From Chaenocephalus aceratus (lineage: Eukaryota > Chordata > Actinopteri > Perciformes > Channichthyidae): a DNA stretch of 64,000 nt. Positions 53,494 through 64,000 of the stretch are shown here, piece by piece. The notes under the pieces are model-generated. The model had not been told where the DNA came from. It worked only from the letters and a program-made list of their open reading frames with translations, and searched no databases. The stretch spans positions 1 to 64,000 of the forward strand of contig JAMFTG010000154.1 of assembly GCA_023974075.1 (NCBI GenBank), read 5' to 3'. A program made the position numbers and the translations under genes. The stretch's first letter is position 1. Every line of letters starts with the position of its first letter.

Positions 53494-56270
53494 CAACACA
53501 CTCTCACTCCCTAAGCGTCCAATAGCGACGTTTGGTCAGTGTCCGTGGCGTCCAATTGTGACGCTCCTAGGCTCCTTCAGCGTCATAAAGGGACGCAAAT
53601 AGCTTTCAACTGATTGCAATGTATTCCCATCTGCGTCGGGATTTGACGCTCATGGAAGCACGGCATTCGTTTATGTCGGCTGCCCTTAAAGACAATGTGA
53701 GCGTCCATTCCCATTGGATAACGGAGAATTGTACACCCGGAAGTAAGTATTCCTCTTACTGTCGATTGATTTTACAGTGATATCTGCACTACTCATCGAC
53801 TAAAAAACACCAGATTATCCTTGTTAATTACACAACATTGATTGGTTTAAATTGTGTGCAATGCTTTTGAATTTTTCCCCTTCGACTCGGAGAAACAAAT
53901 ATTTTTTCTGAGTAAAGGATGGCAGAAGACACTACACTACCCAGAATCCCCAGCTATCGTTTGGACTACACCATGTGCTCTGTTTGACAAACCCCGTTTT
54001 TTTCACCATTCATTCCGTGGCTGGCGTCTATGTCACATGATCTTCAAATTTCTCCCTGCAGAAAAGAAAACATGGCCGAACTTCGTTTTATTCTTGGTGT
54101 AAAATGCCTATTTTAAAGTTAGTTTGGCCATTAAAATGCGTTTTAATGTCATTTGATGCGAGAAATATGAGTTGTTATTTCAGATTATGTGTGCAGTGGA
54201 TGTACATGATCTTTAGTTTGCTAGTTATTACGAAGATTACTTCAGGAAATCGCGACGTTTTCATTGTTACCAAGGTGGTTGCTAGGGACGCTGCTATCGA
54301 TATTATTTCTGTTATGTTGTGTAACTGTTTAATGGTGTTATCTTTATTGCTACCCCCTTCCCCGTCAATGTGTTGGTCCACAGCCTAAACATATTAGTTT
54401 AACAAAATCCGCATCTAAAGATAGCCTACGTTATTTCCCCCCTGTGCAATTCCAGTCTCACATCTCACAGCACATCGTCATTAACAAATACCGGAAACAG
54501 ACCGCAAACATTTTTAAAAAATAATAATAATACCTTATTCCGAGTGTGCTTCCTTTTCTCTTTGAAAGTCATCACATAACGGCATTGTAATACACGGTTC
54601 GGCTGCATTACATATTACATATCTGCCGTAGTTCTGTATTTATAGAGCCCTGATGAGAAGACAAACATGAGGAACTGAAAACGTGACGTGGATCATACAT
54701 ATATCAGCCATTAAACAACATCTTACATTTCTTTTCACACAATACGTCTCCTTGCAGTATCAACACTAATTCGGCTCACTTTTATATTTGATCCAATTGG
54801 TAGATAGGCTGTATTTACACCATAAAGGTGCACAGCTGATATAAAGGGACACCTGGTGGTTAAAGCATGTTATTGAATTTAATTATTTTTATTATTAGAT
54901 ATTAATATGATCCCTATAAAAGTATATTCATTACTCGTTATTCTCTACTAATAGTTAATTAAAGACTGTATGTAATGACTATTTTGCACATCCCGTTCAA
55001 GATTTCAAGATTTTCTAAGGTTTATTGACATATCATATAGGCCTACACAACTGTGGTGTAGTTCTGCACTGAATGAAAAACTTGGGTTGCAGGTTCCTCA
55101 ATAGTGCATTACAAGACATCTATCAATATTTGTGCATACCTCCAGCAATGCTAACTATGTTGAAGCACTTATTTTAACTGATATTATACATAATGTATTA
55201 TACTCTTATAAGATGTATGTAGATATTTCATCTCCGGCCTTGTCAGGTATTGAACAATCAATAAATAAAGAACACAGAATTGTTAAATATAAAACACAGA
55301 ATTTATGTGATTATACTAAATGATTTTCAAATAAACACAACTGCATATTTAACTGTTACACATGCTGATGTAACGCAAATGTTCCAACTTGGGATCAATA
55401 AAGTATATCTTATCTTAAGCTGATCGATGGCTACTGCCATATTTGCAAAATGTGCCTCTGAACCTTGACAAGTGCATGTTTTCAGGCTTATCAATTAATG
55501 TAATGTAATGTTATCACAGGGGTCACACACATAAGACCAGCTGTTAAATAAAGCTCTTCTGACCTTAGCTGGCATGTGGGTATATATATTAATACTGCCC
55601 ATAATGGGCACAAGCTATTTTCACCCATTTATCAATTATGTTTTAAATGTGAGTGTTTCCTGTCCCCTAAACCTCCAGGGATGTACACAGTTTAATACTG
55701 GCAACTTCTTATTATGGGAAATACGAAAAACGTCTTTTAAAACTACAACTCCCAGTAGAGACGTGCCATAGAGAACATGTTGCGAAACAGAATAGCCAGC
55801 ATGTGTAGTTCTGGGGACGGGGTGGGGGAGGGGGGACGCGGTGGACCCGTTCAAATCCAGTTTTGGACAGTCTGCCGTGGTTCCATCCCATTTCAAGTGC
55901 TGTTCGAGAATCGGCTTAACCATCGGAGCACACTCTCCAATCACAGAGCTTGAGGACTATCACGGGGTTTGTCAAACAGAGCACATGGTGTAGTCCAAAC
56001 GATAGCTGGGGATTCTGGGTAGTGTAGTGTCTTCTGCCATCCTTTACTCCTGGGAATGGATGCTCACATTACCTTTAAGGGCAGCCGACACAAACGAATG
56101 CCGTGCTTCCATGAGCGTCAAATCCCGACGCAGATGGGAATACATTGCAATCAGTTGAAAGCTATTTGCGTCCCTTTATGACGCTGAAGGAGCCTAGGAG
56201 CGTCACAATTGGACGCCACGGACACTGACCAAACGTCGCTATTGGACGCTTAGGGAGTGAGAGTGTGTTG
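53494..56270 (+). mobile_element. Palindromic transposon family P, full copy B, 7-bp TSD GATTAAA
   Basis: The ends CAACACACTCTCACTCCC (53494) and complement (ending 56270) begin inverted arms that match each other closely. The exact 7-bp duplication GATTAAA flanks it (53487-53493, 56271-56277). From GACGCTCATGGAAGCACGGC (53646) inward it matches copy A in order and orientation, at apparently over 95 percent identity. The outer 150 bp of the arms are a different sequence from copy A. The left arm carries a segment (53715-53900) absent from the right arm. No transposase. Confidence 0.9.
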
Positions 56271-56780
56271 GATTAAAGGACAGCATTTAGCCATGACATA
56301 GCATGGCAGCATATTCCTCATTAATAAAATAAAAATAAAAACAACCCAAGGTGTCTTTCCAGCACTGCGAGAGCCACAGCTCCATTGAGCCTTTTTTCCC
56401 CATATCAGTCAGTTATGATAATTTCTTGAGCTTCTTTAATGATAAAATGATCATTTAAAGAGACACAATTAATCACCCTTTGAACCGTAATGATTTATAT
56501 ATCTCTGAATCATATCTCAATTTAGACTGCTTTTCTCACATTGACCTCCAGCAACTAGAATTGAAATCCTTCCCCTCACCCTCAAAACATTTAATAGTCA
56601 TTATTATTCCACAGGAACGCTGCTCTCCCAGAATGCAGCATTCACTGTGGTTTGTAGAGTCTCCAAAAGTAGATGTTCATGAATGGAAGCAGGTTGATGG
56701 CAAGTCACTTAATTGATTTAACTCTCTTGCCTCCACGCAGCCACTCTCAGCTCGATCATCAAAAGTCATCCGTCTTCCTA

Positions 56781-56785
<5 letters not shown>

Positions 56786-56812
<27 letters not shown>

Positions 56813-56824
56813 GCGAATGCGCAT

Positions 56825-56878
<54 letters not shown>
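56786..56878. repeat. (AC)n microsatellite, interrupted
   Basis: AC dinucleotides with a TCGCGAATGCGCATGC interruption near 56811-56826. Confidence 0.97.
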
Positions 56879-56886
<8 letters not shown>

Positions 56887-57129
56887 TTCCCATCTAATGA
56901 CATTAGGCCCCACCATCTGTCACACACACTTATATGCAGATAAGAGGCAGTAGCCTGTAATATTGTGGGTGCTATTGTGCTGACTGAATATCAGGCTTTC
57001 TCAACCACAATGGGCTCGCTAATGGCAGGAGCTGAAGGTGATTAGTTTTGTGCACATTCATCTGCATGAGCATAATGAAAACGTGCAGAAGGACGATTGG
57101 CAGGTGAGAGTAACCAACACTTCTTAATT

Positions 57130-57154
57130 TCTCTCTCTCTCTCTCTCTCTCTCT
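57130..57154. repeat. (CT)n microsatellite, short
   Basis: About twelve CT dinucleotides. Confidence 0.95.
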
Positions 57155-59800
57155 TCACTGTGTTTGCTGGCTGTGCAGGAAACACTGTTAACAACTCCCT
57201 CAGCACATTTACACATTCCTTCAGGCCAGCATTTAACAATACCTGCTCCTGCGTATGTGTAGATCGGAAGCATTTCACTTGATCATCTTGCTCATCAGTG
57301 CACATATTATTATTTCTGCTATATAAGTCCTAAAAAAGCACGTAGTGTCCAGTCTACAGCCTCATTGGACAGCACTAAATGGACGTGTTCAAAAAGACTG
57401 TTAGCATCATGATATTATTAGCTTATTTCCTAAAGGCTGTAGAATTGTTATGATATACAAAGACAGGTCTTTGCAGTTTTCTCAACAAGATATATACTAT
57501 AGTGCTGAAATAAATAAAATGGTCACAGTTTTTCATCTATGAGTGTAAATCAAAGCCAGGATCTGTCAGTGTTGGAAACTTTTCTGCTACTTTATACTTC
57601 TACTGTACTAAGATTCAGAAGGATGTGTTTAACTTGTTTACATTTACTTTAGTTTCTAGTTTTGTTTGCAGATGCAGATTAGCAATACTAAGTTTGATCA
57701 ATAAAAAACATAATTACATATTACATCAGGTTAAGATTATAATTGGTGTGCGATGATTTTAGAATTGTTTGGATATTGTTCTGGTGTTACAAGCCAACAA
57801 CTTTGCCCCACCTCTTCTATTTGCATCTTTTTAAATGAAACAGTAGTTGACAGCTTAACAGTGACAATGGAAACACACTGCACAGAACCAAACAGCAGCC
57901 AATCAGATGTAGTGACTACAGTAGCTGTTGAACATAGTGGAGAGTTATTAATATATTTCCCTCAGGTTCACTGGCTTCCTCTGGCTCTGATGATGTCTCC
58001 TATTTGTGCTGGTCTGCATCACACAGCTGTGCTGCGTGTGGTGCTTCTCGGGGGGGGGTATAATGAATACTTCCACCTACAGTGATTAGCTTTAAATATT
58101 ACACAACCTGTGAGAACTGGCAGACTGGAGAGTCTCAAGACATGATGCAAAGACTGAGTATTACGTTGTACCATTATGAGGAAAATATTACACACTCACT
58201 GTTGGATTGCTACATGTTACTCTATGATGTTAATTAATTTGTTTGAATTCACAACGTTTTAATACAAAACTGAAACCAAAAAACACATCAAAGCTAATAT
58301 ATTAAAAAAAATACGTTGTTAACTGTGAAGTCAGATATCCATAGTTTTCTCTCTTCTTAACGTACAAGCAAAATGAAGCCAGCGAATACACTGCATTCTC
58401 TTCAATAATAATACAATTCCTCTCATGGCCCATGACAGAAATATATTGAACATAATCAATATCAAATGTCTTATTGAGGGCTCGTTGTTGCTTTCTATTC
58501 ATATTCTATAATTTGAGAGCACACACGGCACCTTATTCTTGAAACAATGGTGCAAATGATTGCCTATTATTTCTGTTAAGGAGCTGGAAATCAGATATAT
58601 TGGTCTGAAGGCAGATTTTTGTGTTGAACAAGTTGATAAACTGCAATTACTTTAATATTAGTCGATGACCTGCCAGTTCAGGGCCAACCAACACAGCTCT
58701 TTCCCATTCCTTCCTGCCCCGCCATTTCAGTCTCATTACTTCATGACTTTGCCCACTGCTGTTTCTGCCAGCTCACCCCTCACCATCGGCTGCTGGACCA
58801 CAGTCTGAACTCTGTTTACAGACTAGAGGGGATGTGCAGGTAGCTTGAACAATTATTTTTGTTGTAAATTTCCAGAGGTTTCTCCCTTGCAGTTATCAAA
58901 GAAAAATCTGAGAAACAGCTTTTTATGTGCCCTTATTATTTTTAAAGAATGCATTCCTTGCTCCTTATACCTCTGCAATGTTTTCTCTATTTGGTTTACT
59001 CCATAGACTGTATATATAAATGGACGTAGTGTCCGTGACGTCACCCATAGGAATTCTGCAGAGTTGCCGTGAAGCCCTTAGTAGGCGGAGTCGGCCACTA
59101 ACGGCTCAACAGTGACGTCAGAGTTTAACTCCCGCCTGTTCCAGCCTGCTCCAAATAAGGGCAAAGAGGGCCGGGACCTGCTGCCACCCAGCTGGAAGTT
59201 CCAGAGCTAGCTGAAGCTACCAAGCTAAGCTAACATGCTCCCCATCTGCACACTGCCGTCGCATTTTACGTTTCTAAGGTAAGCGGCCAGAAACTATTCA
59301 GCAAAACTATAAATAATAATCTAAGTTATTGAGTTTTTAGCATAATACTTCAGAATCTTAAAAACCCCTTAACGTTTGTATGCAATTGTGCTAAATTCAA
59401 CTCTGGAATCAAGCAAATATTAATATGTTTGCATGACATTAGTTATTTGTATTTGATATCACTTAACCATACGTTTAATACATTTAAGTCAAGCTAAGGT
59501 ACATGGTGATGTTAGCTAGTTAGTGCTCTTACCTGTGAGGCCTCCTCCAATAGCATAATAACCAGACTGTAATTATTCAAACTAAGTACCAGTTCTAGAT
59601 CCTTGACTTTAGACAAACAATTCAAAAGACAAAATGTATTTAAAGACCAATCTTTATTTGAATGTGCCTCTTAACCTGAGATATTAGTTATACAGTAATA
59701 GTATTGACAATCTAAAAAAAACTGAGCAACTCACAGTCAACTTTATGTTTCTTATTGTCTAAAGCATTTATTATTTTCATTTCCCCCCTCTCATATTCAG

Positions 59801-60120
59801 TGTGGACGGATTGAGACAGCATGGTGTCCAGAGGGCTGCAGAGACTTCAGGGAGAAAACCTCCGTGTGATGGACGTCCAGTCTGTTGGTGTGGAGAGGAC
59901 TGAGGGTCTTTCCTCAGCGAGGAGGACCAGGCCTGATGGAGGAGCCCATGCTGGGCAAAGCTGATACCAACTGCACAGGCCTAGTCCGTCACTTTATTTG
60001 ACTAAATGTGTTTACTTATACATTTAATAGGTTTACACCTTCTGTCCATATTTGCTTTTTATTTAAAACATTTGATTAACTTTTGGTTCACATTTCAATA
60101 AATTGTATTTGTATTTGCAT
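59801..60120 (+). ncRNA. Possible terminal exon of a transposon-derived spliced transcript
   Basis: A strong acceptor (TTTCCCCCCTCTCATATTCAG, ending 59800) and a polyadenylation signal AATAAA (60097-60102) bound this segment. A good donor TTCTAAG|GTAAGC lies 520 bp upstream at 59278. The segment has no long open frame. Sequence signals only; expression is unknown. Confidence 0.3.
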
Positions 60121-60990
60121 TCCTTTTGTCCATTATTCTTACTGAACATGTTAGATTACACATTCACATCTGACTGAAGATTGGCCCCATTTATTTGTGA
60201 CGTTGCAAACTGTGCGGTACAAGGCACAAGTGATGTGAAGCTCATAAAGTGAGGCACATAGAAATAATCAGCTGATGGAGTGTAGATGTGGAAATAGCTG
60301 CATTCGATCAGCTGACTGTTTTTACAATAAAAGTTGTTCATAGTGAATGTCCTGTACTGGTCTTAACATCTCATAACATCAGCTTTTAATGTTCCTCTTG
60401 GATGTTCTTCTTGACCCTCAGTGAAGGAGAACATTGTCCGTGTCTTTCAGGCATGTCCTTTCCTAACAAAAATGACAGGAAACATAAAACATATTATTGC
60501 AGAACAAGTGTGTTATTTATGAAAGCGGTGGTGTTTGTGTGTTTAGGGGCTGTAGATATAATTATTTTGTAATTGTAATGTTTTTTTTTTATTTAAACAA
60601 TGAGCTACAAAGACAATCAGATTATGAATGAACAGTATGATGTTCATCAACATTGAAATATATGTTATTATCAAAATAATATTTAACTGTTATCAAAACG
60701 TAGTGCAACTGTAGAAGCTTGCTCTGTGTGTCTCACTGAAAGAATCACTTTACCACGTTTTACAGACAATATTGAGAGATAAATCTTTGCCTTCAATACA
60801 TTACATTAGAAAGCTGACAAAGTCATATTGCTAAATATCTAAATGTAACCTTTTGCATGGAAAAACTCCTCAACTTAACTGATGTGTAGGTGATCTAGTA
60901 TTTAGTATTGTTTATTGGAATGTATATCAGTGTATTCAAGTCATACTTCATTCATTTAAACCATATCTTTCTTGATTCTTTGTACAGTAA

Positions 60991-61623
60991 CGGCCCGTCT
61001 ACACTACAGCGTCGACAGCGTCGAAAGCTCCAATCTGCTCCAATCTGCCCATTCACTTTCAATAGGGGTGACGTCACGTAGCCGCGCTTTTTCGCCGAAC
61101 TGAATTGTGGGTAGCAGAGCGGTCCGTCTCAGGCGACAGAAGTTGAACAATGTTCAACTTCTGTCGCCTGAGACGCCGGAGTAGCCAGCGCCAGCCAATC
61201 AAATCCCGTTTCCCAAAATCTGACAGCTGAAGCCGTAGCCAATCAAACCGCGTCTAAGCTGGGAGAGATATCCCGCCGTTCATTTCTATATTTCAAAAAA
61301 AGTCGGAGGAGAAACTAACTATCGCCGTAGCAAATCACCCGGTTTTGTATGACCAGACCCTCTTCACCTACCGGGATACAAACCGGAGGAACCAGGCATG
61401 GAGGGAGGTGGCAGAGACAGTGGGGGAAACTGGTAGGTTTTCGCTTGTTTGGGGAGTTTATATACATATTGCTCGCATAAAATCCCCGGGGGTTTTTTGC
61501 TCTGTATGTCGGGGGCGGGAGATTCATGTGATTGGTTGTTGGTCGTGTTGCTTGAATAAAATCCCCAAGCTCCAGACACGCCCAGCTCCAAGCTATTTTT
61601 GGAGCTGTAGTGTGGACGCTCCG
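60991..61623. mobile_element. Harbinger-type MITE with TAA target duplication
   Basis: Left end CGGCCCGTCTACACTACAGC; the complement of the right end is CGGAGCGTCCACACTACAGC, 17 of 20 identical. TAA flanks both sides (60988-60990, 61624-61626), as expected of PIF/Harbinger. 633 bp, with a central near-perfect palindrome (about 61123-61177, arms CTCAGGCGACAGAAGTTGAA). No real coding frame. Confidence 0.8.
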
Positions 61624-62295
61624 TAAGAAAAAAAGGAGTCTTGTACCTGTGCTGAAGTTCACTGCTGTGAGAGTCCAGTTCTGTCTCTCACTCTCTGGTC
61701 CAGCCTGTCTGCATCACCTGGACAACCTTAAACAAACAGATATATATATGTAAAGTACCATGTGTACAAACAATATAACTGATATCTTCTGTTGGACATG
61801 TTGGATTGTGTATTGTCCGAGTCAGGGTCCTTTTTATTTTACTGTAACTTTGGAAGTTTGTGTTACCAATGCTTACTGTTTATTTGATATCAATTTGGTA
61901 ATGCAATTAATAAAAACAACAAGGTTTGGGTTCGTTCTTCAGATGACTGTGACGTTAACGTGTAAGCTCAATAATGAACTCCAGCTCAACCAACCATGTT
62001 GTAATATCTAAGTAATCATCTTGAAATATGACATTAATAATTGTAATATACACATATCTTATTGTGAGGTTGATTCACATAACTACTTCGACATTAACTT
62101 GTCTACATAACTTGAGCATAGCCAATTTAAATTAACCTTAGCGATGCATACAGTTCCTCCTACATAATAAAATATCTCTAAGTTACAAGGATGTAACCTT
62201 ATTTTATCAACCTCAAACAGAAGCCGTTTGTTCAACAGTATTATCCCACTTAACACTTGTCTATTCGTTTTAAACCTTTATATATACAGTCTATG

Positions 62296-64000
62296 ATTTT
62301 AACTTGGAGGCTACGATTAGCATCGTTAGCACCGATGTAGCTACCACTAGCTTACATGCTAACCCAAGCCTTACCATTCATTACGTAGCTGATTAAAATC
62401 ATTAACACATAAATAAAGCACTCGAATTTTACTTACCCCGCATTCATGCACCGTCTGTTTTAACCGCAGAGCGAGTCCACAATAGTCCGATATATAAGCA
62501 TGAAGAACAAACAACCACGGCCGGCTACAAGTTGTGTTTCCTGGATGAGCTGAGCAGGCAGAGTCCCTGTAGCTAGCTTCACGGAGCAGCTAGCAGAGAG
62601 ACAAGAAGCTAACAGCGGCAGGCACTTGACAGAGCCGTCACTCAACGTGACCACGCCCTAATTTAATGCACACACTTTAAGACCTAATATAAATAAAAGG
62701 GTCGCGTTAGAAAAACAATTCACTCTCAGATCCATAATCATGAAGGTTGGAATCTAACTATATCGATAATAAATGTATGGAGCCAGGGAGAGAAACATGT
62801 TTTTTCTGCTGTAAAGTTGGGCATTTTTAACATGGGGGTCTATGGAAATTGCCTCCTTTCTGCAGCCATCGCCTATCGGCCAATATATGAACTGCAGTGT
62901 GTGACACTTCCGTTATTGGCTTCACAGGCTCTACCCCACAGTTTGCCGCTTGGTTACTCCCATACACATCACATGTCAGGGATATTCAACACTCCTGTAC
63001 ATACAGTACACTCTATGACACATATTTTAGTTTCAGTTGTGCAGATGCAAACTTTTCCACCTCCCGTGTAACCTCGATTTGAACACATAATAACTGTTAT
63101 TTTACCAGCAATATAAGTGTCGAAAATGAACGGCTGGTGAACAGATTATGTGCCAACAATAACATTAAAATACTTTAAGTGGAACCATAACGGCACACTA
63201 TTATTAGATGTGTGGAGAACTGGTGGTTGAATTAATAATGGGGTTTGCATTCATCCCATGAATATTTAAGCTTTCATCTGCTTATCTTATTCAGTATGTC
63301 AGACATTATATTGACTATGATTTACACTCCCCTCCTAATACATATGCATATGTCTCTTTCTATCCCAGTTGGGCCCTCGCGTCGCTGCACCTATCAGGGA
63401 AAAAGCCGACTCTTCTCTCGTAAGACTGAGGTATTGGTAATGTCACAGCCAGTTGCTAATCCAGCATAGTAAAGGTCATCTCTGCCTTGCCACTAAGCCA
63501 ACCGTACCCTGGGAAAGTTGATCGAAATGAAACCACTTTCTGTTACTGACAGACTACACCACATGAGCCGCAGAGCCCCTGGTCATGGCTGCCTGACTAT
63601 TAAACAACATGTTGGTTGGTTGCTTTGCACACAGTGTAACCATGAATTAAACACATCCGCTCCTGAGGAATGGAAATGATCGATGGAGATAAATGAAATA
63701 AACACAAAACAGGAGAGATGGAGGGAAACAAAAAGCGTGGAGTGTTGAAATATTCTATTTGTGTGAGGGATGAAACTGTTTTGTGTGAAGGAATTGAACA
63801 AAAATGTTATTGAATGTTGAACCCTCCTGTTGTCTTCATCATCATCCTCAGCAGCACCAAAATAATGACCTCCTATTGTTAAATAAATAGCACTACAATC
63901 AGCATCAGTATCCTTGACAGCATCTTTATTGACTCTATTAATATGTCATCACCGTGTGTCAAGTGCCAACCCTGTCTCCTAAAAATTACATTCCACAGAA
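62296..64000. other. No gene seen; partly repeat-derived
   Basis: 62296-62960 resembles transposon interior (GCTACGATTAGCATCGTTAGC, TAACATGGGGGTCTATGG). From about 63080 to the edge the DNA looks single-copy. No exon-like frame was accepted. Confidence 0.4.

Larger units (their letters stand above)
56278..58999. other. No gene seen; microsatellites and single-copy DNA
   Basis: No credible open frame on either strand. Contains the AC and CT microsatellites listed separately. If exon 1 of cckbr lies further upstream this is part of intron 1. Confidence 0.4.
59002..62295. mobile_element. DNA element with 19-bp inverted termini, 3.3 kb, partly transcript-like
   Basis: CATAGACTGTATATATAAA (59002-59020) and its exact complement (62277-62295) are terminal inverted repeats common in fish genomes. 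The left flank interior TGGACGTAGTGTCCGTGACGTCACC is typical of the family. A Harbinger-type MITE (60991-61623) is nested. No transposase frame was found and no target duplication is clear. Related interior sequence (TAACATGGGGGTCTATGG) recurs outside at 62828, so a second copy or a longer element may extend to about 62960. Confidence 0.65.

Noticed and set aside
62460..62654. Candidate N-terminal exon of the receptor on the minus strand
   Set aside because: The frame ends in a stop rather than a phase-1 donor, lacks Asn glycosylation sites and lies in repeat-like DNA.

Overview
The window is vertebrate nuclear DNA from a ray-finned (teleost) fish. The evidence is one intron-containing class A G-protein-coupled receptor gene on the minus strand set in AT-rich non-coding DNA, a typical fish mobile-element load (many hAT, Kolobok/TTAA, Harbinger-like, Ty3/Gypsy and CR1/L2-group LINE remnants), and long GT, CT and GA microsatellites. 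No prokaryotic operons, rRNA, genuine tRNA genes or CRISPR arrays are present.

The only host gene I can support is a cholecystokinin/gastrin receptor of type B (cckbr-like). Exons 2-5 lie at 50873-50622, 44547-44286, 42972-42845 and 40867-40326 (minus strand). All have GT-AG boundaries with matching phases and together encode TM1 to the C-terminus. The first exon (N-terminal extracellular tail) is not recognised. It lies either in 50.9-64 kb or beyond the right edge.

Region by region: 1-2050 is repeat-derived DNA with a partial copy of a palindromic transposon (called family P here). 2051-3830 is a frameshifted Gypsy element on the minus strand (RNase H, integrase, 187-bp LTR). 3891-5720 is a hAT element with a second hAT nested in it, both carrying tRNA-like segments. 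5.7-8.7 kb is apparently single-copy non-coding DNA. 8.7-10.6 kb is a telomere-like fish repeat split by a hAT. 11.5-15.1 kb holds a TTAA MITE, a Kolobok-like fragment and a hAT. 17.4-18.5 kb is a LINE 3' end. 19.6-27.7 kb is a second Gypsy element on the plus strand with gag, a -1 frameshift site and pol, lacking a recognisable 5' LTR. Its gag is split by a nested DNA transposon and the whole is bracketed by long inverted arms. 28.0-31.5 kb is a hAT with a BED finger that contains a THAP-encoding Kolobok-type element, a MITE and a perfect palindrome. 34.0-36.7 and 53.5-56.3 kb are two full copies of family P with 7-bp target duplications, flanking the receptor exons as direct repeats. 44.6-46.3, 47.1-47.9 and 48.5-50.0 kb are elements inside receptor intron 2. 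59.0-62.3 kb is another terminal-inverted-repeat element with an internal Harbinger-type MITE.

The most interesting observations are: a textbook -1 ribosomal frameshift signal at the Gypsy gag/pol junction; family P, whose terminal arms are identical within one copy yet differ between copies; a transposon only about 20 bp upstream of a receptor splice acceptor; and a type-A-like Arg at the ligand-selecting position of extracellular loop 2 in an otherwise type-B receptor. Coordinates of element ends were read by eye from inverted repeats and target duplications; identities are estimates, not computed alignments.
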